NCBI RefSeq assembly: GCF_013347965.1
Contig: NZ_CP048810.1
Location: 4,959,501-5,023,500, forward strand
DNA length: 64,000 nucleotides
From: Pseudomonas bijieensis
GTDB lineage: Bacteria > Pseudomonadota > Gammaproteobacteria > Pseudomonadales > Pseudomonadaceae
Reading direction: 5' to 3'
Position 1 is the first letter of the stretch, and the number at the start of each line of letters is the position of its first letter. Below the pieces are notes generated by a model. It was not told the DNA's origin and searched no databases. It saw only the letters and a list, made by a program, of their open reading frames with translations. Both the position numbers and the translations under genes were made by a program. Shown here one piece after another: positions 44,806 through 51,795 of this stretch.

Positions 44806-45107
44806 TCGCCTTGCGCCATTGCCTACAACTACGCCAGAATCCGCCGGCTTGTGCGTCTTGGAGGGCGTCGGTAGTTTGAGTCCTGTCACTGAGCATCAGT
44901 GATCGGGTTTAGTCGCCCGTCTCAACCTAAGGCGTACCAAGTCCCGTCGGACAGGCTGTGCTGTTCCTGTATTGATGGTGGCTGTGCGCAGGGCGCCCCC
45001 GGGCGCGCCGGGATTCTTAGGTTCACCGGTCGACTAACCTGCGCACAGCTGCCGCCCTCTCGTTTAGTCGCGAGGTGGTTGCAGCATCACTTAAGGAACC
45101 TAAGTCG
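44806..45107 (+). ncRNA. Structured leader RNA of DUF6124 copy 1 (two-target guide)
   Basis: Elements in order. A 56-nt block (44806-44861) identical in copy 2. Hairpin TCACTGA/TCAGTGA (44886-44902). Hairpin A1, CGGG-TTTAGTCG-CCCG (44904-44919). Segment B1, AACCTAAG (44924-44931). A closing stem GGTGGCTGTGCG (44977-44988) with CGCACAG and CCGCC on the 3' side (45041-45056). Inside it are hairpin GCGCC-CCCG-GGCGC (44993-45006), b' CTTAGGTT (45016-45023) and a' CGACTAA (45031-45037). Then hairpin A2, CTCG-TTTAGTCG-CGAG (45059-45074), and B2 AACCTAAG (45097-45104) between the ribosome site and ATG. Segment b'-a' can pair with A1-B1 or with A2-B2 but not both. Copy 2 repeats the scheme with other sequences. 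That it acts as RNA, and switches translation, is inference. Confidence 0.7.
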
Positions 45108-45467
45108 ATGGCAAAAATTACACCGAACCCTCCGACCACAGATGAGCATGTGTCTCGCGCTCAGTCTGCTCGTAACAATAAGCTTGATGATGCTGCCAAC
45201 CGGGCGTTGGATTACTACCTGAAGCCTACGCCGAAGAGCGAAACGTCTGACAAACCCAACACCATCTTCCGTATCGCACCGGATGTTGATTCGGAATGCC
45301 TGCTTGCCAATCTCAGTGAAAACCTGGCTTCGGCGAATGCCATGATCAGTGATTTGGCGTTTGGTCTTGAGGGATCACGACGGCATTTTGCGTTGGGGAT
45401 CTTGCAGGTAATTGAGGTGAGTGAGCTGTTGGCGAATCGGGCTTTGGATATTGTTGAGGTGAGGTAA
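45108..45467 (+). CDS. DUF6124 family protein, copy 1
   Basis: 119 residues from ATG 45108, preceded by AAGGAA 9 bases away. Small, soluble, helical; ITPNPPTTDEHVSRAQSARN at the N-terminus and FRIAPDVDSECLLANLSENLASANAMISDLAF in the middle place it with a Pseudomonas-restricted family of unknown function (DUF6124). About 85 percent identical to the copy at 46,644. It has its own long structured leader and its own terminator, so it is a self-contained transcription unit. No catalytic motif visible. Confidence 0.82.
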   Translation: MAKITPNPPTTDEHVSRAQSARNNKLDDAANRALDYYLKPTPKSETSDKPNTIFRIAPDVDSECLLANLSENLASANAMISDLAFGLEGSRRHFALGILQVIEVSELLANRALDIVEVR

Positions 45468-45495
45468 CAAGGGGCCGCGCTTACCCCGGATTGTG

Positions 45496-45527
45496 AAAAA
45501 AAGGTCTTGCATGGCAAGGCCTTTTTT
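45496..45527 (+). terminator. Rho-independent terminator, copy 1
   Basis: AAAAAAAGGTCTTGC - ATG - GCAAGGCCTTTTTT forms a strong stem followed by T residues, 28 bases after the DUF6124 stop. Confidence 0.88.
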
Positions 45528-45655
45528 GTGGCCGTTCGCCCGGCAGCGGCCAGCCACGAAACATGATTGATTGTGATGATGACACTCAATTTTTCGCTCA
45601 ACATTTCGCCCAGCAGGTCGTTAGCCTTCTGTCCTCTCTTATCAAGGAAGTAGCC

Positions 45656-46231
45656 GTGTCCGAAAATGTTTACGCACCGCCTTTGGCTCAACTGGAGACC
45701 ATCGCTGAACAGCCATCCGAGTTTTATGTGGTGTCGCCAGCAAAGCTTCTGACACTGGCGATTCTGACGTTTGGCTTCTATTTCTATTACTGGTCATACA
45801 AAAACTGGAGCCTCTACAAGCAATCTACCCAGGCCGATATCTGGCCGTGGGCCCGCGGCCTGCTATGCATATTTTTCATTCACCAACTGTATCGCCGAGC
45901 GAATGAGAAAATTCGCAGCAGTGGTCGTACATTTGAGTGGGATTATGAACAGTGGGCAACCGTATTCGTTGTGCTGACGGTCGGTGCCAATCTGTTGGAT
46001 GCAGTGGCGAAGCGCGTCGATGGCTTTGCATTCCTGGCCGGTTGGTTACTGCTGGCGATTCCACTGCGGGCCTATGTGGTGAGCCGGAGTCAACCGATGA
46101 TCAACTTCGCCGCCAATGATCCTCAAGCGTCGAGCAATTCGCGTTTCACCGCATGGAATTACCTCTTCATGGTGGCTGGAGTTTTGCTCTGGGCTCTGAC
46201 ATTGCTTGGTGCCTGGACCCTTTATCGTTGA
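45656..46231 (+). CDS. Four-helix inner-membrane protein of unknown function
   Basis: 191 residues from GTG 45656, preceded by AAGGAAG at 5 bases; upstream in-frame Met codons lack a site. Four hydrophobic segments: LLTLAILTFGFYFYYWSYKN (~residues 27-46), a weaker one at ~65-80, ATVFVVLTVGANLL with LAGWLLLAIPLRAYV in the middle, and LFMVAGVLLWALTLLGAW at the end. The first resembles DUF4234-type membrane proteins (FGFYFYYW...NW). It lies between the two DUF6124 units on the same strand, downstream of a terminator, so it is probably transcribed separately. Confidence 0.75.
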   Translation: MSENVYAPPLAQLETIAEQPSEFYVVSPAKLLTLAILTFGFYFYYWSYKNWSLYKQSTQADIWPWARGLLCIFFIHQLYRRANEKIRSSGRTFEWDYEQWATVFVVLTVGANLLDAVAKRVDGFAFLAGWLLLAIPLRAYVVSRSQPMINFAANDPQASSNSRFTAWNYLFMVAGVLLWALTLLGAWTLYR

Positions 46232-46240
46232 ACCGAATGA

Positions 46241-46290
46241 AGATGGAGGCGACTCAGGCGAAGGTGGTTTGTTTGAATACGGGTGAGGCG
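46241..46290 (+). pseudogene. Remnant of an aldehyde dehydrogenase 3' end
   Basis: CGAAGGTGGTTTGTTTGAATACG (split here as 46259-46270 and 46271-46281) is identical over 23 bases to the end of the aldehyde dehydrogenase gene (42518-42540). The neighbouring codons also read TQAKVVCLNT, like [10 protein letters not shown] there. Only the last dozen codons remain. It bounds the segment carrying levansucrase, DUF6124 copy 1 and the membrane protein. Confidence 0.7.
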
Positions 46291-46334
46291 ACGCGGTGTT
46301 TATTGGGGTGGGCGGGATTTAGGAGGGGCTGACG

Positions 46335-46643
46335 TCGCCTTGCGCCATTGCCTACAACTACGCCAGAATCCGCCGGCTTGTGCGTCTTGGGGCCCCTCGG
46401 TAGTTTGAATCCGTCACTGCTCATCAGTGATCGGGTTTCGCAGCCCGGACTCTATAGGCGCACAACGTCACCTTCGAAAGCAGATCGCCCATGTCTGTGA
46501 TTTCGTCAGAGGTGGCTGTGCGTGGGAGACCTTCGGGTCTGCCGGTCCCTAGAGTCCCGGTCTGCGAACCCGCGTACAGCTGCCACCCCAACTTCGTTTC
46601 GCAGCGAATGGTGGCAGCTCCAACAGACTCTAGGAGCTTTACC
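46335..46643 (+). ncRNA. Structured leader RNA of DUF6124 copy 2 (two-target guide)
   Basis: Same architecture as the leader at 44,806 with different variable sequences. The identical 56-nt block is 46335-46390. Hairpin TCACTG/CAGTGA (46414-46430). A1 CGGG-TTTCGCAG-CCCG (46432-46447). B1 ACTCTATAGG (46449-46458). Closing stem GGTGGCTGTGCG (46511-46522) with CGTACAG and CCACC (46573-46587). Inner hairpin AGACC-TTCG-GGTCT (46527-46540). b' CCTAGAGT (46548-46555), a' CTGCGAA (46562-46568). A2 TTCG-TTTCGCAG-CGAA (46593-46608). B2 ACTCTAGG (46627-46634) overlaps the ribosome site TAGGAG before ATG 46644. Stems keep pairing while bases change relative to copy 1, good evidence for the fold. B1 here has two extra bases. 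Confidence 0.7.
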
Positions 46644-47003
46644 ATGGTCAAAATTACACCGAACCCGCCAGCTACCGACGAAACCGTGTCCCGCGTTCAG
46701 TCGGCTCGTAACAAGAAACTTGATGCTGCGGCCAACCGAGCGTTGGATTTCTATCTGAAGCCTACGCCGAAGAAAGAAACGTCTGACAATCCCAACAGCA
46801 TCTTTCGTATCGCGCCTGATGTTGATTCGGAATGTTTGCTCGCCAGTCTCAGTGAAAAACTGGCTGCAGCCAATGCCATGATCAGTGATTTGGCGTTTGA
46901 TCTTGAGGGATCGCGAAGGCGTGTTGCGATGGGGATTTTGCAGGTGATTGAGGTGAGTGAACTGTTGGCTAATCGGGCTTTGGATATTGTTGAGGTGAGA
47001 TAG
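46644..47003 (+). CDS. DUF6124 family protein, copy 2
   Basis: 119 residues from ATG 46644; TAGGAG lies 7 bases before it. It has the same length and ending (ELLANRALDIVEVR) as copy 1. The roughly 17 substitutions lie mainly in surface-type positions near the N-terminus and in the ESxR region (SRRHFAL versus SRRRVAM). It has its own leader and terminator. Function unknown; retention of both copies with diverged leader specificity suggests each is separately controlled. Confidence 0.82.
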   Translation: MVKITPNPPATDETVSRVQSARNKKLDAAANRALDFYLKPTPKKETSDNPNSIFRIAPDVDSECLLASLSEKLAAANAMISDLAFDLEGSRRRVAMGILQVIEVSELLANRALDIVEVR

Positions 47004-47033
47004 GGCGGGGCGTTGGCTGCCTTTCTGGCGAAA

Positions 47034-47058
47034 AAAGGTCTTGCTTGGCAAGACCTTT
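47034..47058 (+). terminator. Rho-independent terminator, copy 2
   Basis: AAAGGTCTTGC - TTG - GCAAGACCTTT, a perfect 11-bp stem, related to the terminator of copy 1; 30 bases after the stop. Confidence 0.87.
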
Positions 47059-47134
47059 CATATAAAAAGCTCCGAAACGACGAATGCCCAAATTGTCCAA
47101 CAACCTGTTGGATAATTGTCCAATCAGCAGGGCA

Positions 47135-49006
47135 TCAGCGGGGGCGGTACTCGGCAAGCCGACTCTCAAAGTACTGTGCCGTTTCCTGATCAGTACAGTA
47201 CAGGTAGCACCCTTTCATTCCACGGGTCATCAGTGTTCGGTACGTGTTTTTGATGATCAGGTCCGTCTCTTTCTGCGCGAAATCAGGTTGCTCTTTCATC
47301 AGTTTCTTCCAGCCACGAATCGATTTGTCGTGCTTGTCACGCTTGTGCGGCGATGTCAGCACTTTCCCATCACGGACGATCAAATCCGGGCCGATGATCA
47401 CCCCTATATAGTCAACTTCCAGCCCTTGGCAGGTATGAATGCAACCAACCTGTTCGATGGAGTTTTCCGCGATGATCCACAAACTGCCGTCCTGATCCAG
47501 GTTCCATTGGCGCGCATAGTCATCGCCGATCACGATATCGGAAGCCTTGGAGTCTTTTTTGCTGAGCCAAGGCCAGCAGTAACCCGCGACTACGCGAGCT
47601 TTGTTTCCGTGGTTTTTCTGCTCAATGGCCGCGTGCATTGCCTGCGGAGTGTTGAACACTTTAAATTCGTACTCGCTAGTATCGAGTAGCTGATTGGCGG
47701 TCAGTCGAATAGCCAATACGTCATCCAGCCACGCTAGATAACCATCAGACCCGCTGCAACGAAACTGAGAGGACAGTGTGTATTCCTCCACGGTTGCGCC
47801 TTTGGATTTCGCAAAGGTACGAATAGCCTGTTTGCTGCCAATGTCGCTCAAGGTCACGCGCTGATCTTCGTCGATGAAGAAAATCGAGCATTTCGAAGAG
47901 TTGATCAGTTCCTTAATTTGGTTCTCGCCCAGGTTTCCATACAGACCGCTTTTTTCATTGAGCCGGTGAGCTTCGTCAACGATCAGAGCGTCGAACGTGT
48001 TGGGCTCAGTTTCAATAAACGCACCCGAGCCAGAAAAGAAATTGGAAAAATGGCTGCGTTTGATCGTACCAACGAGCTTGCTTTCATACACCTTGCGAGG
48101 CGCTGCGTTTTTCGAGACGTATTTGCTAAGCAGCTTTAACGCGGTGAGTCTTACCAGCAAGTTGATCGCCAGAACGGTTTTTCCGGTCCCTGGACCGCCC
48201 TCAATGATCAGTACCTTTGGCGCTGCTATAGACGCTTCACCTGCCGCAACAAGTGCTGACTCGAAGACTTCTTTCTGGTCATCGATCAACACAAACTCAG
48301 GTTTGCCATCCATGAGCCCGGTAAGCGCTTCGGCTAGTGCTTTGGATGGCCGAATTTTTCCGTTGGAGAGTTCGTAAAGCACCTCTTTGTTGTCACCGTG
48401 AGTGATGTGCTTTTTCAGGAAACTTCGTAGTTTCGTCAGTTCCTCAGGGCCTTTGAGGAACAACGGAGCTTTACTGGTATGGGCTTGGTAGTGAGCGGAG
48501 TCGATGACGCCATCGCTGACATAGTTATGCAGATAGGCACAGGGGCGAATTTCGATGCTTTTGTCGTAGACCGCTTCGTTGAAGCCTTCTAACAGTGCCG
48601 CGTATGACCATACCTGATAGGACGGGTGAATGGTTTCAACGAGACCGCCACCTAAGGCAGTTTTGACAATTGCGTCCTTGGTGGTTGCGCTCGCCTTGCT
48701 CCATTGCTTCAGCTCGATCAATACGGCTTTTTTGGCTTGGTTCTCATCACGACCTGTGAGCAAAAAGTCGATACGCTTCGAGGACTGAGGGATGTGCAGC
48801 TCAATAGCCAGGCCAGCATTGCTAGGCAGGTCATCATCTCGAAGCACCTTGGCCATGTAGGTCAAGGATCCCTGCCACGACCTGATCTCTGATACGCCCA
48901 CCTTCTTACCGGTGGCCTCTTTGAAGTGCCGCAGGATCACTTCTTCAATGTCGTCGTTATCATTGTCTTTCAGGAATTGCTGTTTGGTCGCCGCGTAAAC
49001 GATCAC
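47135..49006 (-). CDS. Nuclease-helicase with DUF2075 domain
   Basis: 623 residues. The N-terminal part (~60-110) has RIDFLLTG ... KAVLIELKQW, the D...ExK pattern of PD-(D/E)XK nucleases. The central P-loop NTPase (DUF2075, superfamily 1 helicase-like) has Walker A GGPGTGKT near residue 270, Walker B VDEAHRLNE near 350, DEDQRVTLSD and sensor SSQFRCSGSDGYL, and a helicase-like end CIHTCQGLEVDYIGVIIGPD. Intact ATPase and nuclease motifs suggest nucleic-acid processing in phage defence. Encoded 24 bases after a MazG-like gene on the same strand. Its lower GC than its flanks suggests transfer. Confidence 0.88.
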   Translation of the reverse strand: MIVYAATKQQFLKDNDNDDIEEVILRHFKEATGKKVGVSEIRSWQGSLTYMAKVLRDDDLPSNAGLAIELHIPQSSKRIDFLLTGRDENQAKKAVLIELKQWSKASATTKDAIVKTALGGGLVETIHPSYQVWSYAALLEGFNEAVYDKSIEIRPCAYLHNYVSDGVIDSAHYQAHTSKAPLFLKGPEELTKLRSFLKKHITHGDNKEVLYELSNGKIRPSKALAEALTGLMDGKPEFVLIDDQKEVFESALVAAGEASIAAPKVLIIEGGPGTGKTVLAINLLVRLTALKLLSKYVSKNAAPRKVYESKLVGTIKRSHFSNFFSGSGAFIETEPNTFDALIVDEAHRLNEKSGLYGNLGENQIKELINSSKCSIFFIDEDQRVTLSDIGSKQAIRTFAKSKGATVEEYTLSSQFRCSGSDGYLAWLDDVLAIRLTANQLLDTSEYEFKVFNTPQAMHAAIEQKNHGNKARVVAGYCWPWLSKKDSKASDIVIGDDYARQWNLDQDGSLWIIAENSIEQVGCIHTCQGLEVDYIGVIIGPDLIVRDGKVLTSPHKRDKHDKSIRGWKKLMKEQPDFAQKETDLIIKNTYRTLMTRGMKGCYLYCTDQETAQYFESRLAEYRPR

Positions 49007-49030
49007 AAGAGATCCTTAGAGCACTGAAGG

Positions 49031-49414
49031 TCAGAGTTGGTCGTACTTTTTGCTGGTGCTTTTGGCTTTGTCGACGGGGTATTTCTGGCCGTTCAGAGCA
49101 AGCTTGCTTGTAACCGCTTCGTTGAGATCGACGCCAAGCACGCTACTCAGGCGAACCAAGTACATGAGTACGTCGGCTAACTCGTCCCTCACTGATTGGG
49201 CGGTCGTCGGATGGTTAGCAGCAGCCAGTGAATCGGCTTCGCTCATCCACTGGAAAACTTCGCAAAGCTCACCCACCTCGCCTGTCAGCGCTAGCAGAAG
49301 GTTTTTGGGCGAGTGGAATTGATGCCAGTCGCGATCATCTGCAAAGCGCTGGAGCGAAGCTGCAAGATTTTCCACGTCGATTAATTGTTTGGATGTGCCA
49401 TCTGCCTTGCTCAC
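49031..49414 (-). CDS. MazG-like nucleotide pyrophosphohydrolase
   Basis: 127 residues of the all-alpha NTP pyrophosphatase family, closest to dCTP pyrophosphatase/RS21-C6. FHSPKNLLLALTGEVGELCEVFQW holds the ExxE metal site, and DELADVLMYLVRLSSVLGVDL the second (ExxD) site. It hydrolyses an NTP or dNTP to the monophosphate. Located directly upstream of the DUF2075 nuclease-helicase and downstream of an HNH gene; nucleotide-depleting enzymes recur in phage-defence loci, so a joint role is plausible but unproven. Confidence 0.9.
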   Translation of the reverse strand: MSKADGTSKQLIDVENLAASLQRFADDRDWHQFHSPKNLLLALTGEVGELCEVFQWMSEADSLAAANHPTTAQSVRDELADVLMYLVRLSSVLGVDLNEAVTSKLALNGQKYPVDKAKSTSKKYDQL

Positions 49415-49539
49415 AGATTTGCCTCTTGTTTGCCGACAGAAACGTGACCAACAGCCACGTCAGAAATTTAGGGATGGATTGTAAGAGTTTTCTTTTGGGG
49501 TAGTGGGCTTTTCACTGACCCTTCGACAGTAGATCCAGC

Positions 49540-50310
49540 TCAGGCTTTGTTTTTGGCTGCTTGATAGCGATCCTTGACCTCTGCAACGCTTAGCCATTTG
49601 CGGCGTGAATGCACCACACGATGACAATTGGCACATAACAATGCGAGGTCCGCGAGCTTGGTTTTATCGCCAGGTTGGAGCGTATGCAGTGGCTTAGTGT
49701 GGTGCACATCGATAACGCCATCGACGTCTGGGCCGTATGTTTTGCTGAAGTTGAAGCCACAGGCTTCGCACTGGAGAACACCGTGGTTCTTGAGGGCTTC
49801 GTCCTTTTTTCGTTTGACGAGTTTTTTGTCCCTTTCCCGTACACGGTGTACGTGGGTTAACACTTTTCCTTCCTCTGCTTCGAAGAAGCCCGGCTCTTCC
49901 TCCGCGCTTAGATCTATTGGCGTAGCAGAAGAAGTGGTTCCGACGTTCGCCTTGATGGCGGCTACGACTTCGGCTAGACGCTCGGGGTTATCCGCGAATT
50001 CCAGCCATACCAACTCCTCGTCTTTATTGCCTTTTGCAAGACCTGTGCGACCAGTGTTGGTATAGCTCGGATCCCAACGACGGAAATTGTTGAGCTTCAT
50101 GCAGACACCATTGGTGTTACGAAAACTCTGGTTCTTGCTCGCACCGGTGGCGTTGCCAATGAGATTGAGGCTCTGTGATAGGGCTCGGACTTCTGGATGG
50201 TTAACGCCAGGTAAGCCATTGCGGTAAAGCAGGTACAGGTTCAGAGCTAGGACGAGTTCGTCACGGCTCCAAGGCGGATTGGATTGATTGCTGGTAGGTG
50301 AAGAGGACAT
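49540..50310 (-). CDS. HNH endonuclease (McrA-like)
   Basis: 256 residues from ATG 50310; an upstream frame extends to 50433, but family N-termini resemble PWSRDELVLALNLYLLYRNG right after this Met. The C-terminal HNH domain has CEACGFNF (zinc Cys pair), DVHHTKPLHTL (catalytic His), then LALLCANCHRVVHS (Asn and second Cys pair). The N-terminal domain may recognise modified DNA, as in McrA-type type IV restriction enzymes; that is inferred. It is the first gene of the HNH-MazG-DUF2075 strand-wise cluster. Confidence 0.87.
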   Translation of the reverse strand: MSSSPTSNQSNPPWSRDELVLALNLYLLYRNGLPGVNHPEVRALSQSLNLIGNATGASKNQSFRNTNGVCMKLNNFRRWDPSYTNTGRTGLAKGNKDEELVWLEFADNPERLAEVVAAIKANVGTTSSATPIDLSAEEEPGFFEAEEGKVLTHVHRVRERDKKLVKRKKDEALKNHGVLQCEACGFNFSKTYGPDVDGVIDVHHTKPLHTLQPGDKTKLADLALLCANCHRVVHSRRKWLSVAEVKDRYQAAKNKA

Positions 50311-50510
50311 GGCGGGGGCTATCCGTAGGTTTCCCGTTTCGCTGTAGGACGCAGCGCAATATGTCGTCAGAATATTCTCTTCTGATGGCGTTTGGGAATC
50401 ATACGAGGTTCGATGGGCTTCGCTGTCGAGCACAGGGGATGCTCACGCGCAGCGTTGTTTGGCCATCAGGCGGAATTTTGCATGGGGATGGGATAAATTC
50501 AGACATTAAA

Positions 50511-50531
50511 AAGCCGGCTTATGGCCGGCTT
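50511..50531. terminator. Bidirectional terminator hairpin
   Basis: AAGCCGGC - TTATG - GCCGGCTT, preceded by AAA on one side and followed by CTCG; the A-run reads as a U-run on the minus strand. It lies between the HNH gene and the S24 repressor, both minus strand, so it most likely ends the repressor transcript. Confidence 0.65.
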
Positions 50532-50533
50532 CT

Positions 50534-50867
50534 CGTTGACTAACTCAGTTCGTTTTTGACAAACCTCACCAGCCTTCAAAACGTACATCCGGCTCTTGCG
50601 GCCGGCTGTGGGACTTGGTCAGAAAGTGATCTGCCTTGTCGGTGCGAGGCGTGGGCTCGCAAATGTGGGGCGGAGGATACGCGGGTTTGGTTCAGAATCC
50701 CAGTGGTAAGTGGTGTGGAATCATTGGGTTATCGGTGATTCAGGGGGAAAGCAGGGGGCTGCTGCGCAGCCCAGCGGGAGCAAGCTCCCTCGCCACAAAA
50801 GCTTCTGCCACAGCCTCTGCCGCAGCTCCTGCCACAATTCCCGCCACGGTTTCTGGTCTTGGGTGGG
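50534..50867. repeat. Half-REP and degenerate tandem repeat
   Basis: Holds one REP arm with its core (GCTGCGCAGCCCAGCGGGAG ... CCCTCGCCACAA, ~50759-50799). It is followed by five decayed units of about 15 bases (CTTCTGCCACAGC, CTCTGCCGCAGC, TCCTGCCACAAT, TCCCGCCACGGT, ~50800-50850). I see no gene. Confidence 0.55.
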
Positions 50868-51599
50868 TCAATCGAATACCGGCGGTCTCTGTTTGTTGAG
50901 GGTGGACCACCAGAACACCCAGCCGATCACGTGGATGTGTTGCGCGTCGATTTGTTCAGCACTGAACACCTCATCAGGATACGCAGCGCTGTTGTGGCTG
51001 CGCAGGCGCAGTCGGTTGCCGGGAATTCGGTGCAGGTATTTGATACGCAGCATCCCATCATGCTCAAGCGCATAGATCTGGCCATCAACGATTTGCGTCA
51101 GGCCGCGGTCGATGGCGAGGGTGGAGCCGTCTTCGATGCGTTCGGCCATGCTGTCGCCGACCATGGTGATGCAGATGGCGTCGCTGGGGTCGATTTCCAG
51201 GGATTCGAGGTGGCTGCGGGGCAGGCGGATGGATTGGTCGGGGACTTCGACGATGTGGGTTTTGGTTTCGCCGGGGGCGATGGGGACTTCCTTGTAGAAA
51301 GGCAGTTCGATGTCCGTGGGTTCCACCACGCTGTAGACGCCGTCGTTTTCGGCCGCCTCATAGGTGGTGCCGGGGCCGAGGCCCAATGGGGTCTGCGGGC
51401 CTTCGCCGTGGGCGAGCCACTCCGGGCTGACCGTCAGCAGGCTGGCGATGGAGTGGATGCGCCCGGGCGGGATGCCACGGTTGAACCAGTTGTTCACGTG
51501 CTGGGATTTCACGCCGTATAACTTCGCGAAGTCGGCGGAACGGATATGGGCTTCTTTTAGAAGGGCTCTGAAGCGGTCGCCACTGGAGATCTTTTTCAT
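50868..51599 (-). CDS. S24-type (LexA/CI-like) transcriptional repressor
   Basis: 243 residues from ATG 51599 (no ribosome site visible; a TTG at 51635 is possible). The N-terminal helix-turn-helix is SADFAKLYGVKSQHVNNWFNRG (residues ~21-42, continuous). The C-terminal S24 peptidase domain has Ser in MVGDSMAERIEDGS and Lys in MLRIKYLHR. The linker shows no Ala-Gly or Cys-Gly pair, the usual self-cleavage site, so SOS-type autoproteolysis is doubtful. Alone on the minus strand, without an adjacent prophage; it may be a prophage leftover or a stand-alone regulator. Two long-spaced inverted repeats upstream are its likely operators. Confidence 0.88.
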   Translation of the reverse strand: MKKISSGDRFRALLKEAHIRSADFAKLYGVKSQHVNNWFNRGIPPGRIHSIASLLTVSPEWLAHGEGPQTPLGLGPGTTYEAAENDGVYSVVEPTDIELPFYKEVPIAPGETKTHIVEVPDQSIRLPRSHLESLEIDPSDAICITMVGDSMAERIEDGSTLAIDRGLTQIVDGQIYALEHDGMLRIKYLHRIPGNRLRLRSHNSAAYPDEVFSAEQIDAQHIHVIGWVFWWSTLNKQRPPVFD

Positions 51600-51736
51600 A
51601 AACGGAAAGTTTAGGGGCGACTGTGTTTTCGGCAATAAACATGTCGTTCAAATATATAAGACGATCTTTCCGTTTGCAGGATCTGAAAGGGGCGGGCTAA
51701 ACGCTGTTAAACAGTATTAATACAAGTTGGTATTAA
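51600..51736 (-). promoter_or_regulatory. Candidate operators of the S24 repressor
   Basis: AAACGGAAAG (51600-51609, directly before the repressor ATG) and its exact inverse CTTTCCGTTT (51666-51675) are 66 bp apart centre to centre, about six helical turns. AT-rich AATATATAAG lies between. Further off, CTGTT-A-AACAG (51704-51714) and TTAATAC-N6-GTATTAA (51717-51736) are perfect palindromes. The arrangement suits cooperative or looped binding. Confidence 0.5.
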
Positions 51737-51751
51737 GCGCCATTAAGGCAT

Positions 51752-51778
51752 AAAAAAACCCCGGTGCAAACCGGGGTT
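51752..51778 (-). terminator. Rho-independent terminator of ppa
   Basis: On the minus strand AACCCCGG - TTTGCA - CCGGGGTT is followed by a run of T, 18 bases after the ppa stop. Confidence 0.92.
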
Positions 51779-51795
51779 CTTCTGCAAATTCAGTT

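Noticed and set aside
44806..45107. Leader as a bridge RNA of an IS110-type element or a group I/II intron
   Set aside because: The guide with two targets recalls these, but there is no transposase, no intron core and no open reading frame inside; terminal boundaries do not fit.
44899..45222. Short plus-strand frame inside the copy 1 leader
   Set aside because: Runs through stable hairpins, lacks a ribosome site and has no counterpart in copy 2.
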